Counted from the first letter of the stretch, positions 33,360 through 45,198 are shown. The stretch is DNA of 64,000 nucleotides from Mikania micrantha (GCA_009363875.1 CM018682.1:52831372-52895371), one strand, 5' to 3'. The notes: generated by a model from the sequence alone, not told the origin. A program made the numbers and translations.

Positions 33360-36174
33360 AGTAAAGGTCTTAAGCTAATGTCATGCACTAAAGCACACAA
33401 GTACCTTAGGAAGAAATGTATAGCATTTTTAGCACACGTGGTGGAGAAAAAGGAGAAAGGTAAGAGCATTGAAGACGTTCCTGTGATAAGAGATTATCCT
33501 GAAGTATTTCCAGACGACTTGCCGTGTCTTCCACCAGAACGTCAAGTAGAATTTCGAATTGATTTATTACCTGGTGCGAACCCAGTCGCCAAAGTTCCTT
33601 ACAGACTTGCGCCTTCGGAGTTACAGGAATTGGCGAGCCAACTGCAAGAACTGACTGACAAAGGATTCATTCGCCCAAGCCATTCACCACGGGGTGCACC
33701 GGTCCTATTTGTTAAGAAGAAGGACGGGTCATTCCGAATGTGCATCGACTACCGCGAATTGAACAAGTTGACCATCAAGAATCGATATCCTCTGCTGCGC
33801 ATCGATGATGTTTTCGATCAACTTCAAGGCTCGGCATGGTTCTCGAAGATCGATCTTAGGTCTGGGTATCATCAGCTTCATGTACACGATCGATGATATT
33901 CCCAAGACGGCTTTCAGAACAAGATATGGCCATTATGAATTTCTGGTAATGTCTTTCGGCCTTACCAATGCACTTGCGGTTTTCATCGATCTCATGAACC
34001 GTGTTTGCAGGCCATACTTGGATAAATTTGTGATCGTATTCATAGATGATATTTTGATATACTCCAAGAGCAAAGAAGAACACGAGCAACACCTGATGTT
34101 GGTTTTGGGATCCTAAGTGAAGAACGACTGTATGCCAAATTCTCCAAGTGTGAATTATGGCTTAAGGAAGTTCAATTCTTGGGGCACATAGTCAATGAAA
34201 AGGGTGTTCACGTGGATCCTGCTAAGATTGATGCGGTGAAGAATTGGAGTACACCGAAGACACCAACGGAGATTCGATCATTTCTTGGACTTGCCGGCTA
34301 CTATCGACGGTTTATCCCGAACTTCTCCAGGATTGCTGTCTCTCTCACTTCTTTGACTCAAAAGAATAAACCTTATGAGTGGGAACCAAAGCAAGAGGAG
34401 GCATTTCAGACCTTGAAGTAGAAACTTTGTGATGCTCTTGTCTTGACACTCCCTAATGGAAACGATGATTTTTTAGTCTACTGTGATGCATCCAACCTAG
34501 TCTCAGTTGTGTCCTCATGCAACGGGGAAAGGGTGTGGCAGATGCATCGAGACAGTTGAAAATTCACAAGAAGAACTACACTACACTTGACTTGGAACTT
34601 GGTGCAGTCGTGTTTGCTTTGAAGATATGGAGACATTATGTTTATGGCAAAAGTGTGTAGTCTTTACAGATCGTAAAAGTTTGTAACATATTCTTAACCA
34701 GAAAGAACTTATCATGAGACAACGGAGATGGGTTGAACTGTTGAATGATTATTACTGTGAAATTCGCTACCATCCTGGTAAAGAGAATGTAGTAGCGGAT
34801 GCGCTTAGTCGCAAAGGTCATGTTCAAATCCATAGTGTCCGAGTGCACACTAATCTTCGTAACAATGTTCTCACAGCCCAGCAACACTCATTGGCTCAAG
34901 ATAGCCTAAAAGATGAGATGTCTTGTGGGGCCGAGTTACTATTGGAAACTAAGGATGATGGTTTGATGTGTTATTTGAATCGGTTGTGTATACCGAATAG
35001 GGATGATCTTAGGATGATGATTTTAGATGAAGCTCATAAGTCTCGTTACTCAATCCATCCGGGCGCTAATAAGATGTATCAAGACCTTAGAGCCTTGTAC
35101 TGGTGGCCTGGAATGAAGAAGGATATTGCTGAGTATGTATCGAAGTGCCTTAACTGTGCAAAAGTCAAAGCTGAACACCAACGACCTTCGGGATTGTTAG
35201 TACAACCATAAATACCGATGTGGAAGTGGGAGAATATAGCCATGGATTTTATTACCAAACTCCCACGTACCACAAGTGGTAATGATAGTATTTGGGTGAT
35301 AATAGATTGATTAACCAAGTCGGCTCATTTCTTACCGATACGCGAGACGTACCCTGTGCGGAAGTTAGCTCGTATCTACGCTGATGAGATCGTTAGTCGA
35401 CATGGAATTCCCCTAAGCATAATATCGGATCGTGATGCTCGTTTCACGGCACTATTTTGGGAATCACTTCATGAAGCTTTTGGAGCAAGATTGGATCTTA
35501 GTACCACTTATCATCCACAAGCGGATGGACAGACGGAGCGAATGATCTAGACACTGGAAGATATGCTGAGAGCTTGTGTCATCGATTTCGGTGGCAATTG
35601 GGATAGCCATCTAACATTAGTCGAGTTCTCATATAACAACAGTTATTATGCGAGCATTGGTATGGCGCCGTTTGAAGCTCTTTACGGTAGAAAATGTCGG
35701 TCACCTATTTGTTGGACTGAGATCGGCGAATCGCATATCACTGGTCCTGAGATTATTCAAGAAACGACTGACAAGATTCACCAGATTCGTGACAATCTGT
35801 TAGCTGCTTGCAGTCGATAGAAGAGTTACGCGGATAAACGACGTAAGCCTTTAGAGTTTGAAGTTAATGATTTGGTACTACTCAAAGTATCTCCTTGGAA
35901 AGGAGTCATACGATTCGGGAAGAAGGGTAAGCTTGCTCCACGATATGTTGGCCCTTTTAAGATTCTTGAACGGATCGGGAAGGTTGCCTACAAGTTGGAA
36001 CTTCCTCCTGAACTTAGCAATGTACACTCGACGTTTCACGTGTCCAATTTAAGAAAGTGCTTAGCTGATCAAGATCTTCAGGTCCCACTCGACGACATCT
36101 GCGTCGATGATACCATGCACTTTGTAGAAAAACCAGTCGAGATAATGGACTGGGAAGTTAAAAAGCTAAAACGA
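33360..36174 (+). pseudogene. Pol array unit 9 (last unit)
   Basis: Opens in the frame from unit 8 and keeps linker and early RT to 33896, where the GATCGATGAT frameshift shared with unit 8 ends it. RT resumes with FIDDILIYSK (33805-34116), shifts at 'TTGGGATCC', and reads 34179-34421 to a TAG. RNase H is badly shifted but lacks the patch of units 6-8, so its full-length 2815-bp structure is ancestral there. Zinc finger 34714-35211, then integrase pieces 35356-35550 and 35563-35820 around TAG 35548, and C-terminal part from 35872. Instead of another linker it continues into the real chromodomain end. Confidence 0.9.
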
Positions 36175-36297
36175 AGTAGAATTCCAAATGTCAAAGTATG
36201 ATGGGAGTCGAAGCGTGGTCCAGAATTCACCTGGGAACTGGAAGATCAGATGAAGCTTAAGTACCCACATTTATTTACTACGGTCACTCCAATTTGA
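36175..36297 (+). pseudogene. Unique chromodomain end of element D pol
   Basis: The only copy of the true polyprotein end: RSRIPNVKV, then a TGA (36199-36201) where element A has Arg, then WESKRGPEFTWELEDQMKLK and the PHLF end, with the final stop at 36295-36297. In chromoviruses this tail helps direct insertion to heterochromatin. The stop at CGA is a probable CpG deamination. Confidence 0.85.
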
Positions 36298-36321
36298 ATT
36301 TCGGGACGAAATTCCCTTAAC

Positions 36322-36331
36322 TAGGGGAGAC
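36322..36331 (+). other. Polypurine tract of element D
   Basis: TAGGGGAGAC directly before the 3' LTR, identical to that of element A including the preceding GACGAAATTCCCTTAAC. It would prime plus-strand synthesis. Confidence 0.85.
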
Positions 36332-36611
36332 TGTAACATCACTGTATTTTGAGTTGTCCGTACATGTGTAATTGTATTGATAAAACCCGATATGATAATT
36401 GATAATTACTATGAATTACTTGATGTTAATATTATTGGTATACATATTGAGAACACATTATTATAAGCATGAACCTTAGGAAGTTTAGTTTGAAACACAA
36501 GTAAATAGAAGCAGCGAGTTTATCCCAGTCGAATTAACATGATATGGATTGTGGATTTGGAATGGTAGTGGTATAGGATTCTATAATCAAAGATAGGCAA
36601 GGATATAATCA

Positions 36612-36703
36612 TGGTATATCGAAGAGGTGGTGGGATGGCGGCTGAGGCAGTTGTGACTGACCTCTACGTATGCCCTATACATAAACCATCTTCAGTTTAT
36701 CAT
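36612..36703 (+). other. Hairpin module, copy 1' (U3 of D 3' LTR)
   Basis: LTR partner of the copy at 5351, with TATATCGAAGA against TCTTCAGTTTA and a mini-hairpin loop TGTG instead of TGCG. Confidence 0.6.
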
Positions 36704-36819
36704 GATTGTATTAGTGTTGAGGCTTTGGTGAGGAGAATCCGGGGTTTTGTTTTGGAATGTCAAAGAGTATGAATTGGTTATTGGTTGGTTACTAAACATA
36801 GTCAAGGACACATGGTCAT

Positions 36820-36908
36820 GGTTTATCGAAATGGTGGTGGGACGGTGGCTGGATAGGTTGCGACCTACTCCTGCATATGCCCTATACATAAGCTTATTTC
36901 GGTCTATC
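36820..36908 (+). other. Hairpin module, copy 2' (U3 of D 3' LTR)
   Basis: LTR partner of the copy at 5559. GGTTTATCGAAAT against ATTTCGGTCTATC restores one pair that is a mismatch in the 5' LTR. Confidence 0.6.
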
Positions 36909-37522
36909 ATGGATGTGTCAGTGATATGGTTTAGTGAGATTTGGAGTGGGAAATTATAATAGTCAAGATAATAAAATAATGAAAGCGTTCGTGGAAATGG
37001 TTACGCGATGGTGAGGTTACGATTATAAATTAAACACGAATGTTATTTCAGAAATATTGACTTAATAATGTATTCACGTGGGTGACGATTCACACGAATA
37101 TAATTATTAAGAATAATATTCTGAAACAATATTCCATAAATCATAAATCGAATCGAAAAACAATACGAAGCGTTGGATTTGAAAAGGTGACGATCTTTAC
37201 GAATATGAACGTAAGTAACGCGTTTCGACGAGATATCGAAATAATATTTAACAATATAAAATTAAGAAATAGAATTTAAAAATGTTTATTAGGAATTACA
37301 ACCTAAGACGGATACGAATAAATTGTTTTATTAAATAAATGATTTAACGAAAATTAAACGAAATCATTTTACGAAGCATCATTAAATTAAAATTATTTTT
37401 ATTAAAACGAAACATACTAATTAAAGGTCTTATGTTTCAAAATATAAATTACGGGAAAAACGAGCATTTAACAAATTATATCGCGAAATAAACGAGACGG
37501 AGCACGCGGGATCGATTCGGGG

Positions 37523-37528
37523 TATAAA
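37523..37528 (+). promoter_or_regulatory. TATA element of D 3' LTR
   Basis: TATAAA in a GC-richer context (GGGGTATAAAGAGGG), followed by a TC-rich stretch. It lies in the segment that the 5' LTR has lost. Confidence 0.65.
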
Positions 37529-39933
37529 GAGGGAAGAACACCATCTTCTTTCTCATTTTTCATCTTCCACTCTCTCACTAAAACACCCAATTCGTCCCTA
37601 TTCTCTCTCTCTACCTTCTCTCTAAGATTTCTCACTCGTTTCTCAACAGATTCACGAGATCTTGGTGTCCAAACGACCTTACAATCGAGGAGAACAAGAA
37701 CCCACGAAGAAACCCAACGTTTGGTCGATCTTTTGAGGTAAATCTGGAGTTTACTTTTCGGTTTTTACTAAAAATCTAATGAGTGTATGGCTGCCAACTT
37801 GAAACCGAGTTTAGTGTTTTTCTTTCCTGTTAATTCGAGTTAGTACTAGAATATGAATGCCATGGACGACGTGCAAGAGTTTAGAACTCGATAAAATGAT
37901 GATGATGATGATGAACAGGACCAGTGCGTGAGGTAACAGGTCAACGAACCTAGGGTGATGGAACCTTAGCCGAACCTCCATGGAGCTGGACACAAGGGAG
38001 ACGAACCCATGCTGGCCTAGCGAACCTAGGTTGGCCGAACCCTGAACATGATATGGCAGGTGAGCTTCACGAACCTTACTGAGGCCGAACACCCTCTCAA
38101 CCGAACCTTCTCCCCCTGCTAGCCGAAGCTCCTAACCACCGAACCCATCTTGGACAAACCCCAGGTGGCCGAACATGGGGTGGGCGAACCTTGAGAGCCA
38201 CGAACCTCAGCATGGTGCGAAACTAACAGCACAGAACCTTCTCATCTAGGCGAACCTTGATGCAGCTAGCCCAACCTCATGTGCGACGAATCACAAGTGC
38301 TGCGAACCCTGGACATACTAACCCTTGGCCATGCAACCCTAATTGTAGTGAACCTTTAGCCTATAACTCTTTTCTTCTAGCCGAACCTTGGACCAAGGTG
38401 TTGGCCGAGCCAAGGGCTGAACAAACCAAAGAGTTTGCAAAGTTGAATGGGCCGCGAACCTGGGCCTAGGGCCGGACCTAGGGCGGTCGAACCTAAACTC
38501 TCAAATTAGGGTTAAGGGTAAATAAAAGAATGTGAGGTTATGAATACCCATGCATGCATGATTATTTTGAAGAACCACCACCTTTTCTTTAATAACAAAG
38601 GTGTTGAATTATGATATTTGAAATAATGCAAGAATAACTAGAATACAACTTCCTTAAACCTAAATTAATTTTTTTTATAATTTAGACTATGATGGTGGGT
38701 TTAATTAATCGTGCATGTAAGTATAGGTGTGTATGAATAAAGTGATCATCCTTATTATACATACCTATGGGGGGAATAACACACAAGAATTCGTAAATTA
38801 TTATCATCGTTAATTAATTAAGACTAACAAGTCTAAACTATATCGTAATGATGATCACTTATAAACGATGATTGAGTTATCTTAACTTGTTAAAAGTAAA
38901 CGCTTATGAACACGAACACACGATAATTACAGGTTGATTGAGTTGCTTTTGATTTCATGTACGTGAGCGCGCATTTTACGAAGAACACTGATTCTGAGGA
39001 ATTCAGGTGAGTTCTCATAACCTCCTTTTCAAATCATTTAGTTTCTAAACTCGGAGGTGGAACATGTATACCAGAGTTACATATTATTTTGATAACACAT
39101 GGATGACACCTGTTTTATCATTATGATATTCATATTATTGGATTATCATTGTTTATGGATTGTCACGGATTATCTCGGATTATCACAACTCCATGAGTCA
39201 TTGTTGTTGACTTCGATCATCCTTAATGATTGCATGTATTGTCACTTGGGTTATCCCAGTTCCATGAGTCGTTGTTGTTGACTTCGGTCACCTTCAATGA
39301 TTACATGTATTGCCACGTGGATTACCACAACTTCATGGGTCGTTGTCGTTGACTTCTATCAATCGCAATGATTACATGTATTGTCACTTATACTATTTGA
39401 AGATATTGATGATTGAGATTTGTTGAATATATATGTGATTGATTATCTATGATTATCTGAAGTATGTGACTGTGTGTTTGTGTTTGTGTTTGGGTGTTGG
39501 ATTATCTCGCAGGTGCACATGTGGATTTTTTTGGAAAACTATAAACTTTTATAATCATTTTGTAAATATTTTAAAACACAAAAACGTATGATTACTCACC
39601 AACTACTTTTTAGTTGACACTTGATTTTCTACATGTTTCAAGAAACGAGGAGAAGTAGGTAGAGCAGGATAGATATACATCTTTTGGACATCATCACTTA
39701 GGGTCTTGGACTTAGCTAAAATAACTGAAATTCTGAAGACTAGAGTTTAGTTAGTTTAGCTAAATCTTTTGTGTAATTGTTGTAACTATCTCATGATGAA
39801 CATGATTTTTGTGTAATTAATTTGTTTGATTAAATTGAAATGTGATGATTTCTTTAGATGCCCACGAGCTTATGTACAATCTACACATCCCTCGTGGCAT
39901 CCTGACGTTTCCGCCATCGGTCACGGTGTTACA

Positions 39934-39938
39934 TCGAT
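39934..39938. repeat. Right target-site copy of element D (decayed)
   Basis: TCGAT after the D LTR; see the left copy TTGAG. Three of five positions agree. Confidence 0.4.
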
Positions 39939-41377
39939 GCCTTAAGTCGCAAAGAGCAAGTTAAACCGAACTAACCTCAATGTTTCAGTACAGCCATTCA
40001 AACCACTTTATTACCCCAGATACGTGGAGGTCAACAAGAAGCCTTTCAAGAATCAAATCTGGAGGAGCAAGGATTACTAGGATTGGTTAAACAATTAAAG
40101 ACACAATTTTGAATGAAGCTCATAAGTCCAAACTCTATTCATCCAAGAGCTGATACAATGTATTATGACCTTCGTGATTATTATTGGTGGCCTGGTATGA
40201 AAAAGACATTGCATTATATGTGAAAAAATGTCTTACATGTCTAAAGGTAAAAGGAGAACATCAAAAACCTTCCGGCTTACTGCAATAACCCGAAATTCCC
40301 ATGTGGAAATGGGAGCAAATTTCTATGGATTTCATTACGAAGTTACCAATAAAATCACGAAATCATGATTCCATATGGTTATTGTAGACATATTAAAAAA
40401 GTCTACTCATTTCTTACCTATTCGTGAAGATTATACTATGGAAAGACTTGCTAAACTATATATAGATGAAGTAATAATGCGACATGGAGTACCTATCTCA
40501 ATCTTCTCTGATAGGGATAGTCGGTTCACGTCGAGGTTCTGGCAGACACTCCAGAATGCCTTGGGTACAAAAATTTACATGACCACGGCTTACCATCCGC
40601 AAACAGATGGACAAACGGAGTGTACTAACCAAACCTTGGAAGATATGCTCAAAAGTTGTTTCAATGACTTTAGTGGTAGCTGGGATATTCATCTTCCACT
40701 GACTGAATTCTCAAACAACAATAGCTATCAAACGAGTATCAAGTGTGCCCCATTTGAAGCATTGTATGGAAGAAAGTGAAGATCTCATGTCTATCGGTCT
40801 GAGATCGGGGAGAGTCAAATAATAGGCCCCGAATATATTCAAGAACTCACAGACAAAATTTTTCCTATTCGTAAGCGAATGAAAACTGCTCAAGATCGGC
40901 AAAAGAGTTATGCCGACAATAGGAGAAAACTTCTGGAATTCCAAGTGGGTTACCGAGTTATGTTGAAAGTCTCTCCTTGGAAGGGTATTGTCAGATTTGG
41001 AAAACCAGGAAAGCTTGCATCACGATATGTGGGACCTTTTAAAATCCTTGAAAGGATAGGATCGGTAGCATATAGACTTGGCATACCTCCCGAGCTTAAC
41101 AATATTCTTGATGTATTTCACATCTTGACTCTGAAAAAATGCTTACTCGAGGAATCAATAGCTGTACCTCTTGAGGAAGTACATATTGATGAAAAGCTGC
41201 AATTTACATAGGAACCAGTGGAAGCTATGGATCGTACTCTTAAGAAACTCAAACGGAGTCAAATACCAATTGTGAAAGTCAGGTGGGATTCTAAGGACGG
41301 ACCTAAGTTTACTTGGGAAGGTGAGGATCCCATGATGGAAAAGTATCCCCATCTATTTTCACACAAAACTCATTCTA
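39934..41377 (+). pseudogene. B1 pol, RNase H end to chromodomain, decayed
   Basis: Continues the B1 pol cut at 5071: ALSRKEQ (39938), zinc finger remnants near 40130-40290, an integrase core (40375-40779) with SDRDSRF and GQTECTNQTLEDML, the RQKSYAD and GPF blocks (40879-41211), and a chromodomain tail ending KYPHLFSHKTHSM. Breaks include TAA near 40287 and TGA at 40777. Its last codons run directly into TGTGACA of LTR C with no polypurine tract, so the normal 3' end of B1 is lost. Confidence 0.85.
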
Positions 41378-44278
41378 TGTGACATTTCGTTCTTTACAGC
41401 GAGTTAATTTCCTAAATTCATGAATTAACATTTTAACTAATTAAATAATGATTGAATATATATATATACATGTTAATATGTGTATATATGTAAGGAAATT
41501 ACAAGATGATACAAATCAAGGGTTCAAAACTAAATTCATTTCAATTAATTGAAGAATTGAAGTAAAATAGGTAATAACATAACCTAATCATTGAATCCCT
41601 AAGTTCAATAAGTCAAATTGCAAAAATCTGCGAAAAGACAATTCGGCACGCGTAATTAGAAAATTCATGACAACTCGAACTTCCTAATCACATTATAATC
41701 TTAATGGGATGTAACTAGAAGCATGACAATGATAGTTGATCAATATTAGCAATTCCAAAAATTATACGCGAAAAGCCGAACAAACGATTGCGAAAATGGC
41801 AAAAATAAAGCAAACTATTGATTTATTACATGTTTATCCCATTGTTTCATGTCTATCTCATATCATCTGATTAAAATCCGATAAATATGGCCAAAATAAA
41901 ACTTCCAAACTTGGAAAACAAGTAGAATACATATAAATCCAAAAATCTTGACTTTGGTCAAGGTTTCTAAGACTTTCTTCCTTCCCCCAAACCCTCAAAC
42001 TCGACCAGAACACTTCTAGAACCTTAAACACATCTCAAAAATCAATTCTAATCACTTCAAAGTGTTATTCAAGACCAAGAACAAGTAAAATCAAGAATTA
42101 AGCTTCCAAAGTGGGATTTTTGGTGATTTTTCAAGGAAATCCTTCACCATGTAAGTTTCAAACTCAATCCTTAATTATAATAGCTTCATATGACTTTAAA
42201 AAACATGTTTGAATGGCTGGTGAAGTTTGAAAGTCATTAGAATTCAAAAACCCACTATAAGGATGATTTTGTTCAAAAACCGGATTTTTCAAAGTTGTCA
42301 AAATTGAGATTTTTCATCACCAAACATTATATATGTTAAAAACTAGGATCTACAAATTTTGGCTCGTAAAAAGTACAAACAAATCAAGTTTGGCACACAA
42401 AAACTTTGGATGGCACACTAAGGTGAACAACAGCCCGTGCGTGGCCCTAGCTTGGCCCCTATTCCTGGGCAGAGCAGATCTCGGCCATCCTCGGCCATTG
42501 CCTAGCAAAATGAAGTCGCGACCACGAATGGCTAGGCCATCCTCGGCCATCACCGAGCCATCATCGACCATTGCCGGGCAAATGCAAGTCGCGACTAGTC
42601 CTTCGCCGGCCAACCAGGGCCATCACCGAGCCAACCAACCATGGCTTGGTCGTTGTCGAGGAAATTGGGCCATGACTCGGCCATGGCCAAGCCATCCGAC
42701 CACAGTCCCAGCCACCTAGCGAATGGTCCAGGCCACAAGCCATCGCCGAGCCACCACCGCCGATCCCCCACCGCCACCAAGCCACCGTCGGCCACCGGCC
42801 GGACTCGGGCCTAATTCTTGCCAAAACTCCTGCGAAGGTCACCGCCAGTGGAATATTCCAGCACAAACCCTAATTTTGTCCGTTTTGCGTTCTGAATTGC
42901 GTTTCGCGCTCCAGTTGGCAATCCGATGATCCATTTTCGATAAAAAGGACAAATTTTGAATCGATTTCGCATTCCGGAATCGATTTCACGCACCATTTTG
43001 CATTCTGGTGACCGATTTTTATTTGTTTTCTGGTTAAAACTCTTATATCAATACAAGGTTTAGTTTGCGCATTGTTTTTCAATACGAAAACGTATTCTTA
43101 ATCGATTTCGCGTTCCGCACTCGATTTCGCAATCAATTTCGTAATTCGGAAACCCGATTTTTGATCTGAAAATCAACTAAGATTCTGGTTTTAACAACGG
43201 AATGCAATTATCATTAATTTACAATCTAATTAGTATAAGAACTCAATTACTAAACAAAATCAATGATTTTAACATTACAAATTAACTAATAACCTTATTA
43301 CATTGATTTTGAATAAATACGTAATTCAGAATCAGTTTGATGAATCGGTTTACGTTATCCTTGATATTTAATATCAAGGAATGTTCTCGTAGTCCAAATT
43401 GGATACAAAGAATTTATAGAACCTTAATCATATGCAGAATTCACTTTAGGCTGTGTGTAACATTGCAACATCACCGGCGAGTTTCATGGTTCCCCTTTTA
43501 ATGTTTTGTTTTCTAAAACTCGGGGTTTGCATTACAAATATATTAAGGTTACCTGATTCAATTACAATGACATGATTATATGTTGCTTGTGCATTTAAAC
43601 TCTTATTTGATGATTGCGGGAAAATTATACCATGCTATCGTAAAAGCCCTCACATAAAAACTGTAACCAATAAACTCATGGAGGAGCCGAATGATAATAA
43701 TGATAGTACTATCGCGTTGACAACCCCATTCAAGGGTAGATAGCATCTACCCAGGTGTGAATGTCTGTTACCATTTATTACATTACAAGATAACAGCTTA
43801 ATGCAACGATAGGCAACAAGAGTGAGGCTAAGATCTTACCTTCGGGTATTACAATTAATTACAATAAAGTTGTGTATGCCTGCATATTCAACATGTCATA
43901 GCATATCATAGCATATCATATCAGATTATCATATCTATGAACTCACCAGCATTCTTGCTAATCTTTTTTATTACAAAACCTTTTTCAGGAAGGAGCTAAC
44001 AAGTGCGATAGTGAGGATGCACAATCACAAGACACGTTTAGCAACTATTAACCAGTCAATGTTGTTTAAGAATGTTGAAACTTAATGTGTAATATTAGAA
44101 TTATGAAGTAATATATAGTCTGTATGATTTGCCATGGATGTATGCTACTAATGTAACAATCAGTCACACCCATCTCTGAGACCTCACTATCAAGCTTCCG
44201 CGACACATTACAACACTTACTGACTTCAGGCGTCATTCACTGACTATATCAGGTAAAGTGAGAGATGGATGTGTGATA
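41378..44278 (+). mobile_element. LTR of family C
   Basis: Starts TGTGACATTTCGTTC, ends GTGTGATA beside a primer site, 2901 bp. The final TA in place of CA looks like a C to T change. Its start is matched by the reversed copy ending at 1382 and the fragment at 2859. The middle (about 42425-42850) is an unusually GC-rich island. Near 43987 there is CTTTTTCAG/G preceded by a small AGCA...TGCT hairpin, the same acceptor-like layout as in LTRs A and D. A partner LTR is not in the window. Confidence 0.75.
42425..42850. repeat. GC-rich short-motif repeats in LTR C
   Basis: Repeated GGCCATC, CACCGAGCCA and TCGGCCAT units on a background that is otherwise AT-rich. Frames on both strands are open only because the motif lacks stops; I do not call genes here. 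It occupies the place where LTRs A and D have CGAACC repeats. Confidence 0.6.
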
Positions 44279-44281
44279 GGT

Positions 44282-44294
44282 TGGTATCAAATCC
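44282..44294 (+). other. Primer binding site of element C (degenerate)
   Basis: TGGTATCAAATCC, three bases after the LTR end; two G to A changes from TGGTATCAGAGCC. Followed by the usual leader start with CTAATCTATAACC. Confidence 0.7.
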
Positions 44295-44531
44295 ATGGTT
44301 ATAGGAAACTAGGTTAATTGGGAACCTAATCTATAACCTTAGTTCATATGAACACACAGTGTGTCAGAAGACATGCATTTTAGTTTTATGCATAATGTAT
44401 GATGTCACATTTACTAGTACTGTTAGTATCGTTACTTAACACTTGCAGTATGTGAGCGTAGTTCAAAAATTTATTACAGCTACGCCGAAGCCATAAAAGA
44501 CTATATTGTGGAAGTGATACCGAGGGTTATA

Positions 44532-45198
44532 ATGGATAATACCCCCTTGGGATCAACCTCTTCAGATGATGATCCTAACCCCGATAATCACATACCTGTA
44601 GTGTCCCAGGGGGCAGCATCCAGGGTTTCTTTGTATGCCCCTTCTCGTTCTCCTGCAAGGACCCCACCAATGCATGTGGACATTGGAGGGCCGAATTTCC
44701 ATCCTGAGGAAATTTTCGTTTCTATAACTCCCCTACCCTTGAACTAGGATTAGGCGGAGACTAGCCCGTATAAGAACAGGGTGGCTTCCTATTGGATAAC
44801 TTGCATCTCGAGACCTACCCCCTCCTAACTTTGAAGAGGGATAATCCTCTACCCAAACTGATATGCGAGCACAACTTTAGAGGGTCATTGCAGAGCTGCA
44901 GAACACTCGTGAACAGCTGATGGGGACTCACAGGCGATTAGATGGGGCATATGAAACAATTCAACAGAGTCGTTTCTCTTAGGAACAGACAAATACATCT
45001 CAACAAGGCTTGATGGAACAATTTCGTGCCTTGGAATCGGATTCCGTGGTATGGCATAGGATGTTAGCAGACCAGTTCCAGAGGTCGTCAGAGCATCTGG
45101 ATGTTATGGAAGCAAGTGCTGCAGCTTGGCGACACATATTTGAGAATCGTATTCAAGGTTCGGCGTATACGATCGAAGGGTATCATGAAGATCATTAA
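44532..45198 (+). pseudogene. Unrecognised reading-frame remnants in the C internal region
   Basis: A frame from an ATG at 44532 (MDNTPLGSTSSDDDPNPDN) runs 72 codons to a TAG at 44747, and a second piece, in another frame, runs from 45010 to 45198. The first is acidic and Pro/Ser-rich; the second has a helical, Gln/Arg-rich look that could be a coiled coil. Their position just after a primer site suggests a gag-like or extra ORF, but no zinc knuckle, protease or RT follows. I do not recognise the family. The frame is broken and therefore no longer coding. Confidence 0.4.

Larger units (their letters stand above)
11102..36174 (+). repeat. Tandem array of nine RT-RNase H-integrase units
   Basis: Nine head-to-tail units with borders at 11102, 13918, 16527, 19341, 22156, 24971, 27768, 30564 and 33360, ending at 36174. 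Lengths are 2816, 2609, 2814, 2815, 2815, 2797, 2796, 2796 and 2815 bp. Each runs from the protease-RT linker (SKGLKLMSC) to the start of the chromodomain (KKLKRS), where the next linker begins. No LTR, primer site, gag or polypurine tract lies between units. Junctions share the 4-bp microhomology AGTA. Confidence 0.93.
5072..39933 (+). mobile_element. Element D: 35-kb Ty3/gypsy chromovirus with a nine-fold pol array
   Basis: One pair of related LTRs (5072-8193 and 36332-39933), a tRNA-iMet primer site, a leader, gag-protease, nine tandem RT-RNase H-integrase units and a single terminal chromodomain and polypurine tract. Plant elements of this kind are usually about 10-15 kb; the excess is wholly due to the array. 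It interrupts the RNase H/connection region of B1, which resumes at 39934. All frames are broken and the 5' LTR lacks its promoter, so D cannot move by itself. Confidence 0.9.
36332..39933 (+). mobile_element. 3' LTR of element D
   Basis: Starts TGTAACATCACTG and ends CGGTGTTACA; 3602 bp. It is collinear with the 5' LTR but keeps the roughly 468-bp promoter segment (about 37462-37929) missing there, and has an extra 10 bp near 39172-39181. Many scattered substitutions against the 5' LTR show that D is much older than A. It carries the CGAACC-rich segment (about 37933-38500), the tandem repeats (about 39165-39395) and the intron-like borders CAG/GTGAG at 39006/39007 and AG at 39641-39642. Confidence 0.9.

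Noticed and set aside
11102..36174. Array read as nine separate element insertions or as an endogenous pararetrovirus
   Set aside because: No LTRs, primer sites or target duplications lie between units, and integrase follows RNase H, which pararetroviruses lack.
42350..43082. Overlapping open frames on both strands in the GC-rich part of LTR C
   Set aside because: They arise from short repeated motifs without stops in an LTR; there is no start context, domain or conservation.
41378..44278. LTR C as the true 3' LTR of B1
   Set aside because: The end of C does not resemble the end of the B1 5' LTR (1383-1874), which is D-like, and no polypurine tract precedes C.
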